A DNA stretch of 50,048 nucleotides, taken from NCBI GenBank assembly GCA_017508135.1, contig JAFVZN010000043.1, forward strand, positions 1-50,048. The letters run 5' to 3'. Below are positions 1-7,863 of the stretch, one piece after another. The position numbers and the translations under genes were made by a program. Below the pieces are notes generated by a model. The model had not been told where the DNA came from and did not search any database. It worked only from the letters and a program-made list of their open reading frames with translations. Within the stretch, counting starts at the first letter, position 1. The number at the start of each line of letters is the position of its first letter. Source of the stretch: Lentisphaeria bacterium (GTDB lineage Bacteria > Verrucomicrobiota > Lentisphaeria > Victivallales > Victivallaceae).

Positions 1-27
1 GCGACACACACTCCAGTTCTGCCCATA

Positions 28-148
28 GGCGGCGATATCGCACAGCCGGGCGGGTTTTGCAAGCGAGAAGCGAGGGGAGTGGACTTGCGTCCTCGACCCG
101 AGCGGCGAGCGCAGCAAGGCGCGCTCCGGCAAAGCGAGATCGCCGCCC
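28..148 (+). repeat. Interspersed hairpin element, copy A
   Basis: About 121 bases bounded by imperfect inverted ends: GGCGGCGATATCGC at the left and GCGAGATCGCCGCC at the right. A central hairpin GGAC-TTGC-GTCC lies within GAGT...TCGAC (about 78-95). The arms carry GCGAGAAGCGAG and CGAGCGGCGAGCG. The core is shared with 30162-30285 (inverted) and with the two copies at the window end. The right end directly abuts the rsmI stop codon. There is no ORF of its own and no visible target-site duplication. What is seen is the repeat and its folding potential; the function is unknown. Confidence 0.8.
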
Positions 149-814
149 CTAAGGATGAATCCCGATGACCAATTCGCCCTTCCAGGAACGGGAAAGAGAG
201 GCAAGTTCGGAGGCATTGCCGCGCAAAATTTCTTCATGGAGCTTGGTGGCTTCACGGATGACCGCAACTTGAGCATCGGGTTTGAGTTCAGCGAGTTCTT
301 TGAGGGTGCGTTCGATGCGGAAGGGGGATTCAAAGAAAAAGGAGGTACGCTCATCGGAGACGAGGGATTCAAAGAATTTACTGCGTTTACCGGGCTTGAC
401 CGGAGCGAAGTTGCGGAAGGTGAAAGTGTCCACCGGCAGACCGGAGGCGGTCACGGCGAAAGTTACGGCTGAAACGCCGGGGATGACTATTGGTTCCAAG
501 CCGCGTTCAAGAGCAGTGCGGACGAGCAGGAAACCGGGGTCGGCAACGGAGGGGGTACCGGCATCGGAGACGAGAGCGAGAGAGGAACCGTTTTCGACGT
601 CATTGAGAAGCTGGTCGACTTTATCGTGTTCGTTGAAAGCGTGACAGCTGACCAGTTTTTTACCGTGGATATCGAAGTGGGAGAGAAGCTGGCGGGAGTG
701 GCGGGTATCTTCCGCCGCAATGATGTCGACCTCTTTCAGTATACGCAGAGCGCGCAAAGTTATATCTTCCAAATTACCGATGGGCGTACTCACCACATAA
801 AGCTGACCGGGCAT
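149..814 (-). CDS. rsmI: 16S rRNA (cytidine-2'-O)-methyltransferase RsmI
   Basis: SAM-dependent 2'-O-methyltransferase of the tetrapyrrole-methylase fold that modifies C1402 of 16S rRNA. Family motifs visible in order are LYVVSTPIGNLEDITLRA at the N-terminus, AAEDTRHSRQLL, LVSDAGTPSVADPG and PGVSAVTFAV. The ATG at 814 was chosen because AGGAGG lies about seven bases upstream; the frame stays open to 931 but the extra N-terminal residues are unlike the family. The product is 221 residues and ends just after GELVIG, so it lacks the roughly 60-residue C-terminal domain of E. coli RsmI. The stop codon falls exactly at the edge of repeat copy A, so the short end could be natural or could result from the element. 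It is divergent from the pseudouridine synthase gene, another rRNA-modification gene. Confidence 0.93.
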   Translation of the reverse strand: MPGQLYVVSTPIGNLEDITLRALRILKEVDIIAAEDTRHSRQLLSHFDIHGKKLVSCHAFNEHDKVDQLLNDVENGSSLALVSDAGTPSVADPGFLLVRTALERGLEPIVIPGVSAVTFAVTASGLPVDTFTFRNFAPVKPGKRSKFFESLVSDERTSFFFESPFRIERTLKELAELKPDAQVAVIREATKLHEEILRGNASELASLSRSWKGELVIGIHP

Positions 815-851
815 AAAAACCTCCTTCTGATAAAAATTGTACATACAAGGT

Positions 852-880
852 AATATACATGCGGAAATTGTTTTTGGCAA
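852..880 (-). promoter_or_regulatory. Predicted sigma-70 promoter of rsmI
   Basis: On the minus strand TTGCCA (880-875) is followed after 17 bases by TATATT (857-852), about 40 bases upstream of the rsmI start. Pattern match only. Confidence 0.6.
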
Positions 881-882
881 CC

Positions 883-911
883 TTGCAATCACTGCACTGT
901 GGTGATAAATT
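883..911 (+). promoter_or_regulatory. Possible promoter of the pseudouridine synthase gene
   Basis: TTGCAA (883-888), 17 bases, TAAATT (906-911). The -10 box touches the ATG at 912. If this promoter is used, transcription would begin near 918, and translation would start leaderless at the ATG at 921 or 924. Confidence 0.4.
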
Positions 912-1616
912 ATGGATATTATGATGAACATAGTAAAATATATAAGTTTTTGCGGAGCCGCATCGCGGCGTAAAGCAGAGGAGTTGGTCCGGAGCGGACA
1001 CGTTGAAGTCGACGGCGTGAAAGTTTGCGACCCGGCATTTAAAGTGGAGTCCGGAATGAAAGTGACGCTGGACGGCGAAGTTTTGACCCCGCCGGAAAGG
1101 CGGCACTACATTCTGCTGCACAAACCCCGGGGATATGTGTGCAGTAACGCCGACAGCCACGCGGAAAAACTGGCAGTGGAGTTGATAGATATCCCCGGAG
1201 CGCGGATGGTATCTGCCGGAAGATTGGATAAAGAGAGCGAAGGCGCGATAATTTTTTCCGATGACGGAGAGTTTATCAACCACCTCGCGCATCCGAGATA
1301 CGGAGTTTTGAAGCGGTACGAAGTGACCACCGCACAACCGGTCACGCCCAAGTGGCAGCAGCAGATGGTCACAGGTATCATGGATGATGGAGAGATGCTC
1401 AAAGTCATCTCGATAAGAGAGCTGGCTGAGTGCCGCTATGAGATCATCCTCAACGAAGGCAGGAAGCGGGAGATACGCCGGTTGACCGCCGCCGCCGGGG
1501 CTCCGACCAAACGGTTGATCCGGGTCGCCATCGGCAAGGTGGAACTTGGCATGCTGCCGTGCGGAGAATACAGAGAGTTGACCGCAGATGAGATAAATTC
1601 CCTGTTGACAAAGTGA
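912..1616 (+). CDS. RsuA/RluB-type pseudouridine synthase
   Basis: Converts a uridine in rRNA to pseudouridine. The N-terminus is an S4 RNA-binding domain (about residues 5-60, containing CGAASRRKAEELVRSGHV), followed by the catalytic domain with HKPRGYVCS and the catalytic-Asp motif GRLDKESEG. The C-terminal part contains LNEGRKREIRRL, typical of the RsuA/RluB/RluE/RluF group. It is 234 residues, near the usual length. Starts are possible at 912, 921 and 924; 912 is kept because GGTG lies about seven bases upstream, but the predicted promoter argues for 921 or 924. The exact target (16S or 23S position) cannot be told from sequence. Confidence 0.9.
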   Translation: MDIMMNIVKYISFCGAASRRKAEELVRSGHVEVDGVKVCDPAFKVESGMKVTLDGEVLTPPERRHYILLHKPRGYVCSNADSHAEKLAVELIDIPGARMVSAGRLDKESEGAIIFSDDGEFINHLAHPRYGVLKRYEVTTAQPVTPKWQQQMVTGIMDDGEMLKVISIRELAECRYEIILNEGRKREIRRLTAAAGAPTKRLIRVAIGKVELGMLPCGEYRELTADEINSLLTK

Positions 1617-1633
1617 ATAAAGTGTGCTAAATT
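1605..1633 (+). promoter_or_regulatory. Predicted promoter of the ABC-F gene
   Basis: A perfect TTGACA (1605-1610) lies inside the last codons of the preceding gene, then 17 bases, then TAAATT (1628-1633). It would start transcription near 1640, upstream of the ATG at 1678. Confidence 0.6.
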
Positions 1634-1677
1634 ATGGCAGTTGCTTTATTGAACACGATCCCGGATGTCAGATATAG

Positions 1678-3636
1678 ATGATAGATTTCAAGAACCTTTC
1701 CAAAAGTTTCGGCGGCGTTTACATACTGAAAGATGTCAACTGCCGCATAAATACCGGAGAACGGGTCGGAGTCGTCGGTCCCAACGGGGCGGGCAAAAGT
1801 ACCTTGTTCTCCATGGTCATTGATGAGATGCTCCCGGATGCCGGAGAGATCATTATTCCCAAAGATTTCCGTCTCGGTATCATGCGGCAGTATATCGCCG
1901 ACTGCGACCGGGAGCGGACGGTATTGGAATTCACCGGTGATGCCATTCCGGAGCTGAAAGAGTACATTTCTGAACTGGAAAAGCTGGAATCCCGTCTGGA
2001 CAACGCGACAGATGACGAACTTGATTCCCTGCTCAAGCGGCACGGATTTCTGCAAACCACCATCGAACATCTGGGGGTTTACCATCTGGAACAGGAAGCG
2101 AAGGAGGCGTTGACCAGTCTGGGGTTCCCGGTGGAACGGCTCAATGACAAACTTTCATCATTTTCCGGCGGCTGGCAGATGCGTGCGGCACTGGCGCGGG
2201 TGTTGATCTCGCACCCGGACATACTGCTGCTGGACGAGCCGTCCAACTATCTGGATATCCCGGCAGTGGAGTGGCTGTGCCGCTATCTTGCCAACTTCAA
2301 AGGCACACTTCTGCTGATTTCGCACGACCGTTTTCTGCTGCGGAAACTCACGTCGGTAACGCTGGAGGTGAACAACACCAAAGTCACCCGTTATCCGGGG
2401 AATTATGACTTTTACCGCAACGAAAAAGAGCAGCGGAAAGTTTCCCTTGAAGCCGCCCGGCGCAATACCGAACATAAAAAAGAGCAGCTGGAACGGATGA
2501 TCGACCGTTTCAAAGCCAAAAGCACCAAAGCCGCCGCCGCGAAAAGCGCACAGAAGAAACTCGACCGGCTGGAAGATATCGAACTGCCGGACGAATTGGA
2601 TTACCGGGGCATCATCCGCTTTCCGGAACCGCCCGGATGCGGAGTGGAGGCGGCGCGTTTTGAACACCTCACCTTCGGTTATCCCGGCGGCGAAAAACTC
2701 TTCAACGACCTTTCCATGGAGATCGCAGCCGGTGACAAACTCGCCGTTATCGGTTACAACGGCATGGGAAAAACCACGCTGCTCAAACTTCTCTCCGGGG
2801 TGCTGACACCGCAGGAGGGACGGGTCGTCCTCGGACACCGGATCATTATCGGTTACCAGTCGCAGGAGTTTTCCGATCTGCTCAATGATGAACTTTCTGT
2901 CTACGATGCGGTACGGCAATGTCTGCCGGCGGCGGCAAGTCTGGCAAGTGTTGCCAATGTGCTGGGGTCGTTCGGATTTTCCGGAGATGCGATGAAAAAA
3001 CCGTGCGGGGTGCTTTCCGGCGGTGAAAAAATCCGGTTGCAGATGGCGAGAATATTTATCAATCCGCCGAACTTGCTGATCCTGGACGAACCGACCACCC
3101 ACTTGGATATCGCCGCACGGGAACTGCTTCAGGAGGCACTGAGACGGTATCAGGGCACTGTGGTGGTGGTCAGTCACGATATTGAATTTGTCCGCAACGT
3201 GGCAACGACGATCTGGGCGGTCTCTCCGGGAGGAGTGAAGAAATATTTCGGCAATTATGATTACTTTCTGGAAAAATCTGCCGAACTCAATGCCGACAGC
3301 GTGCAGCCGGTCTCCATCGCTCCGCTTTCCGGTGAAAGTGCCAAAGACCGCCGCCGCGCCCGGGCGCAGGCGCGCAGTGCCATCCAGGGCGAACTGCGGG
3401 CGGCAAAGAAGAAAGTTGAAGAACTTGAAGCACTGCTGGATAAGCAGTCTGAGCGCAAAAGCGTGCTGGTGGCGAAGCTCTCATCCGGCGAAAAAGTCGA
3501 CTTCGGCAAGCTGAACAGCGAATTAGCCGCACTGGACAAAGAGATCGCCGCCACCGAAGAAGAGTGGGAAACCGTCTCCACCGGGTTGGAGGCATTGCGG
3601 TTGGAAAACGACCGGATAAACAGCGAAAACCGGTAA
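1678..3636 (+). CDS. ABC-F family ATPase (ribosome-associated type)
   Basis: Soluble protein with two ABC ATPase modules and no membrane segments, as in the ABC-F family, whose members act on the ribosome. The first module has GPNGAGKST (Walker A), FSGGWQMR (signature) and LLLDEPSNYLD (Walker B). The second has GYNGMGKTT, LSGGEKIRLQ and LILDEPTTHLD. A basic helical linker rich in Lys/Ala (about residues 250-310) separates them, and the C-terminal 100 or so residues are a charged coiled coil (AAKKKVEELEALLDKQ). The 652-residue length and the GGWQMR signature resemble YheS/YdiF/Uup more than EttA. No strong ribosome-binding site precedes the ATG. Whether it serves translation or antibiotic protection cannot be decided. 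Confidence 0.9.
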   Translation: MIDFKNLSKSFGGVYILKDVNCRINTGERVGVVGPNGAGKSTLFSMVIDEMLPDAGEIIIPKDFRLGIMRQYIADCDRERTVLEFTGDAIPELKEYISELEKLESRLDNATDDELDSLLKRHGFLQTTIEHLGVYHLEQEAKEALTSLGFPVERLNDKLSSFSGGWQMRAALARVLISHPDILLLDEPSNYLDIPAVEWLCRYLANFKGTLLLISHDRFLLRKLTSVTLEVNNTKVTRYPGNYDFYRNEKEQRKVSLEAARRNTEHKKEQLERMIDRFKAKSTKAAAAKSAQKKLDRLEDIELPDELDYRGIIRFPEPPGCGVEAARFEHLTFGYPGGEKLFNDLSMEIAAGDKLAVIGYNGMGKTTLLKLLSGVLTPQEGRVVLGHRIIIGYQSQEFSDLLNDELSVYDAVRQCLPAAASLASVANVLGSFGFSGDAMKKPCGVLSGGEKIRLQMARIFINPPNLLILDEPTTHLDIAARELLQEALRRYQGTVVVVSHDIEFVRNVATTIWAVSPGGVKKYFGNYDYFLEKSAELNADSVQPVSIAPLSGESAKDRRRARAQARSAIQGELRAAKKKVEELEALLDKQSERKSVLVAKLSSGEKVDFGKLNSELAALDKEIAATEEEWETVSTGLEALRLENDRINSENR

Positions 3637-3654
3637 AATACAAGGAGGTATACT

Positions 3655-4773
3655 TTGAAAACCAAATTTCTCGCCGCCACAGCATTATCGCTGCTGCTCT
3701 GTTCGTGCATCTGTGTTGAAAGTAAAAAAGAGGAAAAGATCATGCAAGCAAAATCCAGTGAATTTTTCAAGTATCCCAACGGCACATCTGCCAAACTTTA
3801 TCAGCTGCGCTGTGCCGACGGTTTCGGAGTTGATATCAGCGACCACGGAGCGACCATCATCGCGATTTACACCCCCGACCGCAACGGCAAACTGCGCAAC
3901 GTGGCACTCTCCTGGGCGGATCCGGCGCGCTACATCAACCATCCGATCTATCTTGGCGCGCTGGTCGGCCGCCTCGCCAACCGGGTGAGCAACGCCCGCT
4001 TCGTGCTGGATGGGAAAGTTTACCAACTGCTGCCCAATGACCGCAAGACCAACTCCCTCCACGGCGGGTTCGGCATCTCCGGGCGGCTGTGGACGGTAAA
4101 AAAGCATACGGATAAAGAACTTATCCTCACTCTTAAAAGTCTGCACGGCGACGGCGGTTTCCCCGGCGAACTCGACATTGAAGCGCGTTACTCCATCAGC
4201 GATGACCACAAACTTTCTCTGGAAATAACCGCCGTTCCCGACCGGAAAACCGTGGCGGACTTCACCAGTCACGTTTATCTGAACCTCAACGGCGAAGGCA
4301 GCGGCGATTGCTCCGATCACTCGATTACGATGAAAGCCGCCCGCCGCACCGAAGTTGACCGCATGATGCTTATTCCCACCGGAGAAACTCCGGAGGTTGC
4401 CGGAACAGCATACGACCTGCAAAAACCCCGGAAATTTTTCTCCATCTACCAGATTTTCCCGGACGGGCTTGACGACAACTACATCCTGCAGGACAAGTGC
4501 GGCGTGTGGACCGAAGCGGCAGCAGTCGTGACCGCAGAGGAGTCCGGGATCCGGCTCACGCTGAGTACCGACCGCCCGGGAATACAGTTTTATATGGCGA
4601 ACTGCCTGCGGAATAAACCCGGCAGAAGCGGAAACTATGTTAAATTCGGCGGATTCTGTCTGGAAACGCAGAATTGGCCCGATGCGGTGAACCGTCCGGA
4701 ATTTCCCTCTCCGGTCATCACGCCGGAAAAACCCTACTCCAGTCGCACCGTCTGGGCGTTTGATACAATTTGA
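3655..4773 (+). CDS. galM: Aldose 1-epimerase (galactose mutarotase), lipoprotein
   Basis: Interconverts alpha and beta anomers of aldoses. The family landmarks are GRLANRVSNARFVLDG, NSLHGG, a catalytic His in SHVYLNLNG, DGLDDNYIL and the catalytic Glu in FCLETQ. The N-terminus is a short hydrophobic signal ending in the lipobox-like LLCSC, so the protein is probably exported and lipid-anchored, which is known but unusual for mutarotases. The start is TTG at 3655, preceded by AAGGAGGT about six bases upstream. It follows the ABC-F gene by 18 bases. Exported mutarotase activity would suit extracytoplasmic sugar release such as that predicted for the glycan locus further on. Confidence 0.92.
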   Translation: MKTKFLAATALSLLLCSCICVESKKEEKIMQAKSSEFFKYPNGTSAKLYQLRCADGFGVDISDHGATIIAIYTPDRNGKLRNVALSWADPARYINHPIYLGALVGRLANRVSNARFVLDGKVYQLLPNDRKTNSLHGGFGISGRLWTVKKHTDKELILTLKSLHGDGGFPGELDIEARYSISDDHKLSLEITAVPDRKTVADFTSHVYLNLNGEGSGDCSDHSITMKAARRTEVDRMMLIPTGETPEVAGTAYDLQKPRKFFSIYQIFPDGLDDNYILQDKCGVWTEAAAVVTAEESGIRLTLSTDRPGIQFYMANCLRNKPGRSGNYVKFGGFCLETQNWPDAVNRPEFPSPVITPEKPYSSRTVWAFDTI

Positions 4774-4821
4774 ACTTCCGGAGAAAAAGCCTTTGCAGAA
4801 GATTATTTTTCTGTTATAGGG

Positions 4822-4850
4822 TTGAAAAATTGCATTTTTGAGTGTATTGT
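4822..4850 (+). promoter_or_regulatory. Predicted promoter of the SPFH/metal ATPase operon
   Basis: TTGAAA (4822-4827), 17 bases, TATTGT (4845-4850). This is the only convincing promoter-like sequence I found ahead of the 12-gene block starting at 4912. Confidence 0.5.
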
Positions 4851-4903
4851 AATAAGAAAGAGTATTGTGTTTGTTTGCAAATAAAAAAATTTCAAAGGAG
4901 AAA

Positions 4904-4915
4904 ATGAAAAAGTGA
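4904..4915 (+). other. Possible 3-codon leader ORF overlapping the next start
   Basis: ATG AAA AAG TGA follows AAAGGAG (4894-4900) at short spacing. The TGA overlaps the GTG at 4912 that opens the SPFH gene. Either the ribosome-binding site serves the GTG directly at 11-base spacing, or this tiny ORF couples translation into it. Confidence 0.35.
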
Positions 4916-6858
4916 CAAATGGTGATGATCTCAACCGTGCTGCTGAGAATTCACGTCTGCTGACCAAATTATCGGTTTTTGCCGGTATCGGTTCGCTGCT
5001 GCTGCTGGTGACAGTGCTGGCAGTCAGCGGAAGCAGAGGCAGTGAAACATTCAAACTGGCAGCGATCCCCTACGTTTTTGCGTTGATATTTTCCGCAGCC
5101 GCAGTAGTTTACGGCATTTTAAGAACTGCTGTCGCTCACGAAGATGAGGAAAAAAAGCTGTTGGAGAAACGAATGGAGAGCCGCGCGCTGAATGTGGAAG
5201 AAGATGTCCGCTTCACCGCCGGAAGAAGTTTCGCCAATTATAAACGGTTCGCCCCGTTTGCGCTGGCGGTGATCTCGGCATTGCTGATGGCATTCATGCT
5301 GTGGAAGTACCAGAGCGATTTCGCCGCCGCCATCAAGATCACTTCCAAAGTCAAAAACGCCGCCGTTCCCTCTCCCATCCACACCGCATTGCTGGCGGCA
5401 GTGATGATGATGGTAAGTGTTTTTGCCGGAGCATTTTTCGCCGGACAGTCCCGGGTGGCGGAGTTCCGCTGGCTCCGTCCGGCAGGAGCATGGCTCATCG
5501 CCGGATTCGTGGCGATGCTGCTGGTCAGTATATCATCGGTTTGCACTGCGAACAATATCACCGGTATCGACCGTATCTGTTCGCGGATATTGTTCTGGGT
5601 GTTCGCCGTTCTCGGAGCAGAGTTTGCAGTGAACTTCGTCATCGAGTTCTACCGGCCGCGGACGCTGGCGGAAGCCCGTCCGGTCTTTGAAAGCCAGCTG
5701 CTTGCCTTCTTCACCGAACCCGGCGGCGTTATGCGCAACATCGCATCCGCACTGGATTACCAGTTCGGCTTCAAGGTCTCCGGAACCTGGCTCTACGGAT
5801 TCATTGAACGGGCATTTTTCCCGGTGTTGATCCTATGGGCAGTTCTCTTCTGGGGTTTCACCACCGTCCACGAGATCGGTCCCAATCAGGTCGGTATCCG
5901 TGAAACTTTCGGCAGGATCGAACAACAGCTGCTCTCCCCCGGCGTTTACTGGACACTGCCGTACCCCTTCGGTACGATCAAACGTTTCAGCTGTACCGAA
6001 ATGAAGAGCATTTATATCGGTGAAAGCTCCAAGAAAGCGGAAGAACGCGCTTCCGCCCCCGTCGTCTTGTGGACCAATGAACACGGCGGTGCCGACGATC
6101 CCTTCGTTGTCGCCGTGGCAGCCGACGGCAGTTCACACGCGCAGGATGCCAACGGCGATGCCAGCATCTCCTTCGTCCGCATGGGTATCCCCATCGAATA
6201 CCGGGTGCGATCGACATTTAAAGATGTTTACAACTACGCCTACGGCAATGAGTCGGCAGAAAAAATACTCCGCATGATCGGAGAACAGGCCGCCGCTGAA
6301 TATATGGCAGGAGCCACCATGGAAGAGCTGCTGGCATACGGCCGCCGCAAAGCTGAAATCGACATTGCCAGACGCATCCAGCAGCTCGCCGATTTGAACA
6401 AACTCGGTATCGAGATCATCCGCGTCGGCATCATGGATGCCCACCCGCCGGTGGAAAAAGTCGCTCCGGCATATCAGGAGGTCATCGCCGCTCTGGAGGA
6501 AAAGGAAACAGAGATCCTCACCGCTAAAGCCTATGCCGCCACCGTTATCCCCGAAGCACAGGCTTCAGCACTTGAAATCGTGGAATCCGCGCGCAGTTAC
6601 AGCAACCGGGTAAGCACCGTTGCCCAAGCTGAAAGCGAACGTTTCAAATCGCAGCTGGCGGCATACCGCATCCTCCCCGGAATGTTCAAACTCAACAGCA
6701 AACTTGAAGTTCTGGAGCAGGAAACTGCCGCCATTCGCAAATATATCGTCGGTTCCGGACTGGAAGATGAGATCTATGAGATGAACTTCGAGACCCGGGA
6801 ACGTATCGATCTGGTCGATCTTGACTCCTCAGAGTTGAGCAACCAGCCCGCCAAGTGA
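4912..6858 (+). CDS. HflK-like SPFH protein with N-terminal multi-pass membrane domain
   Basis: 648 residues. The N-terminal 320 contain about seven hydrophobic segments (near 21-41, 49-69, 112-129, 156-177, 190-210, 222-245 and 300-320). They are followed by an SPFH/band-7 domain beginning at EIGPNQVGIRETFGRI and a C-terminal Ala/Glu-rich helix (about 520-600). HflK normally has one transmembrane helix, so the large multi-pass N-terminal domain is notable. SPFH proteins assemble membrane cages or microdomains and regulate membrane proteases. Start choice is GTG at 4912; no in-frame ATG lies near. It is the first of three consecutive SPFH genes and heads the operon. The precise partner is unknown. 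Confidence 0.82.
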   Translation: MTNGDDLNRAAENSRLLTKLSVFAGIGSLLLLVTVLAVSGSRGSETFKLAAIPYVFALIFSAAAVVYGILRTAVAHEDEEKKLLEKRMESRALNVEEDVRFTAGRSFANYKRFAPFALAVISALLMAFMLWKYQSDFAAAIKITSKVKNAAVPSPIHTALLAAVMMMVSVFAGAFFAGQSRVAEFRWLRPAGAWLIAGFVAMLLVSISSVCTANNITGIDRICSRILFWVFAVLGAEFAVNFVIEFYRPRTLAEARPVFESQLLAFFTEPGGVMRNIASALDYQFGFKVSGTWLYGFIERAFFPVLILWAVLFWGFTTVHEIGPNQVGIRETFGRIEQQLLSPGVYWTLPYPFGTIKRFSCTEMKSIYIGESSKKAEERASAPVVLWTNEHGGADDPFVVAVAADGSSHAQDANGDASISFVRMGIPIEYRVRSTFKDVYNYAYGNESAEKILRMIGEQAAAEYMAGATMEELLAYGRRKAEIDIARRIQQLADLNKLGIEIIRVGIMDAHPPVEKVAPAYQEVIAALEEKETEILTAKAYAATVIPEAQASALEIVESARSYSNRVSTVAQAESERFKSQLAAYRILPGMFKLNSKLEVLEQETAAIRKYIVGSGLEDEIYEMNFETRERIDLVDLDSSELSNQPAK

Positions 6859-6903
6859 TGAAGTAAATAAAAAAACAATATAATTTCGGAGGTAATAAAA
6901 GTT

Positions 6904-7842
6904 ATGGCAAAAGGAAATTTCTTCAAACACTGGCCGACGATGATGCTCGGTCTGATCGTAGCAGTCATCCTGCTGACGGCAGTATTTTCATTCCAGCTCA
7001 ATCAAACTGAAGTTGCGATCATCACCACTTTCGGCAGACCATCAGTGGTCACGGAAGCCGGATTGCATTTCCGCTGGCCCTTCCCTTTCCAGAAGGTCTA
7101 CCGTTTCGACAAGCGCATCCGCTGTTTTGAAGGCAGCACCGGCAAACTGGAGGAAACCGCCACCCGCGACGGTCACAACATCCTCGCCGGAATTTATGTG
7201 GACTACCGCATCAGCGATCCGGAACTCTTTTTCAAGCAGCTGCAGGATATCCCCAACGCGGAAGAGATGCTCAACAACCAGATGCGCAGTGAAAAGAACA
7301 GCGCGTTCGGTCTCTACAACTTCAATCAGATCGTCAACACTGACCCCAAAAAGTTGAAACTTGCGGAAATTCAGGAAGAGATCAAAAGCGGTCTTATCGC
7401 TCAAACTGAAAAATACGGCATCGAGATCGTCAGTGTCGGCATCAACACCCTCGGTGTTCCCAAGACCATCACCGAAAAAGTATTTGACCGCATGGTCGCA
7501 GAACGCAAGCAGTTCGCCGACCGCAGTATCGCCGAAGGTAAGAGCAAAGCGCGCGAGATCCGCATCTCCGCCGACCGTGACCGCACCATCGCCCTGGCTG
7601 AAGCCGAAGCCCGCGCCCAGCGCATCCGTGCCGAAGGTGATGCCAAAGCGGCGGAATCCTACAAGACTTTCAGCAGTGACCCGGAACTGGCGGAGTTCCT
7701 ACGCAAGATCGAAGCCTTGCGGGTCATCCTCCGCGGCCGCACCACCATCGTCTTCGACACCAATGTGCCGCCCTTTGATCTGCTCAACGCGGCGAAGAAT
7801 TACGGCAAAGGCGGTTTGCCGGTAGTTCCCCGGAACAAGTAA
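6904..7842 (+). CDS. HflC-like SPFH protein
   Basis: 312 residues with one N-terminal membrane helix (about 11-31) and a periplasmic SPFH domain (TEVAIITTFGRPSVVTEAGL, then HFRWPFPFQKVYRFDKRI). The C-terminus has the HflC-type helix, with AEGKSKAREIRISADRDRT and AEARAQRIRAEGDAKAAESY, and ends with a conserved TTIVFDTNVPPFDLL. GGAGGT at 6888-6893 supports the ATG. In enterobacteria HflC pairs with HflK around FtsH; here it lies between two HflK-like genes, so a mixed oligomer is plausible. This gene is the closest to a classical HflC of the three. Confidence 0.88.
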   Translation: MAKGNFFKHWPTMMLGLIVAVILLTAVFSFQLNQTEVAIITTFGRPSVVTEAGLHFRWPFPFQKVYRFDKRIRCFEGSTGKLEETATRDGHNILAGIYVDYRISDPELFFKQLQDIPNAEEMLNNQMRSEKNSAFGLYNFNQIVNTDPKKLKLAEIQEEIKSGLIAQTEKYGIEIVSVGINTLGVPKTITEKVFDRMVAERKQFADRSIAEGKSKAREIRISADRDRTIALAEAEARAQRIRAEGDAKAAESYKTFSSDPELAEFLRKIEALRVILRGRTTIVFDTNVPPFDLLNAAKNYGKGGLPVVPRNK

Positions 7843-7863
7843 CATATTGCGGAGCTGAAATAT

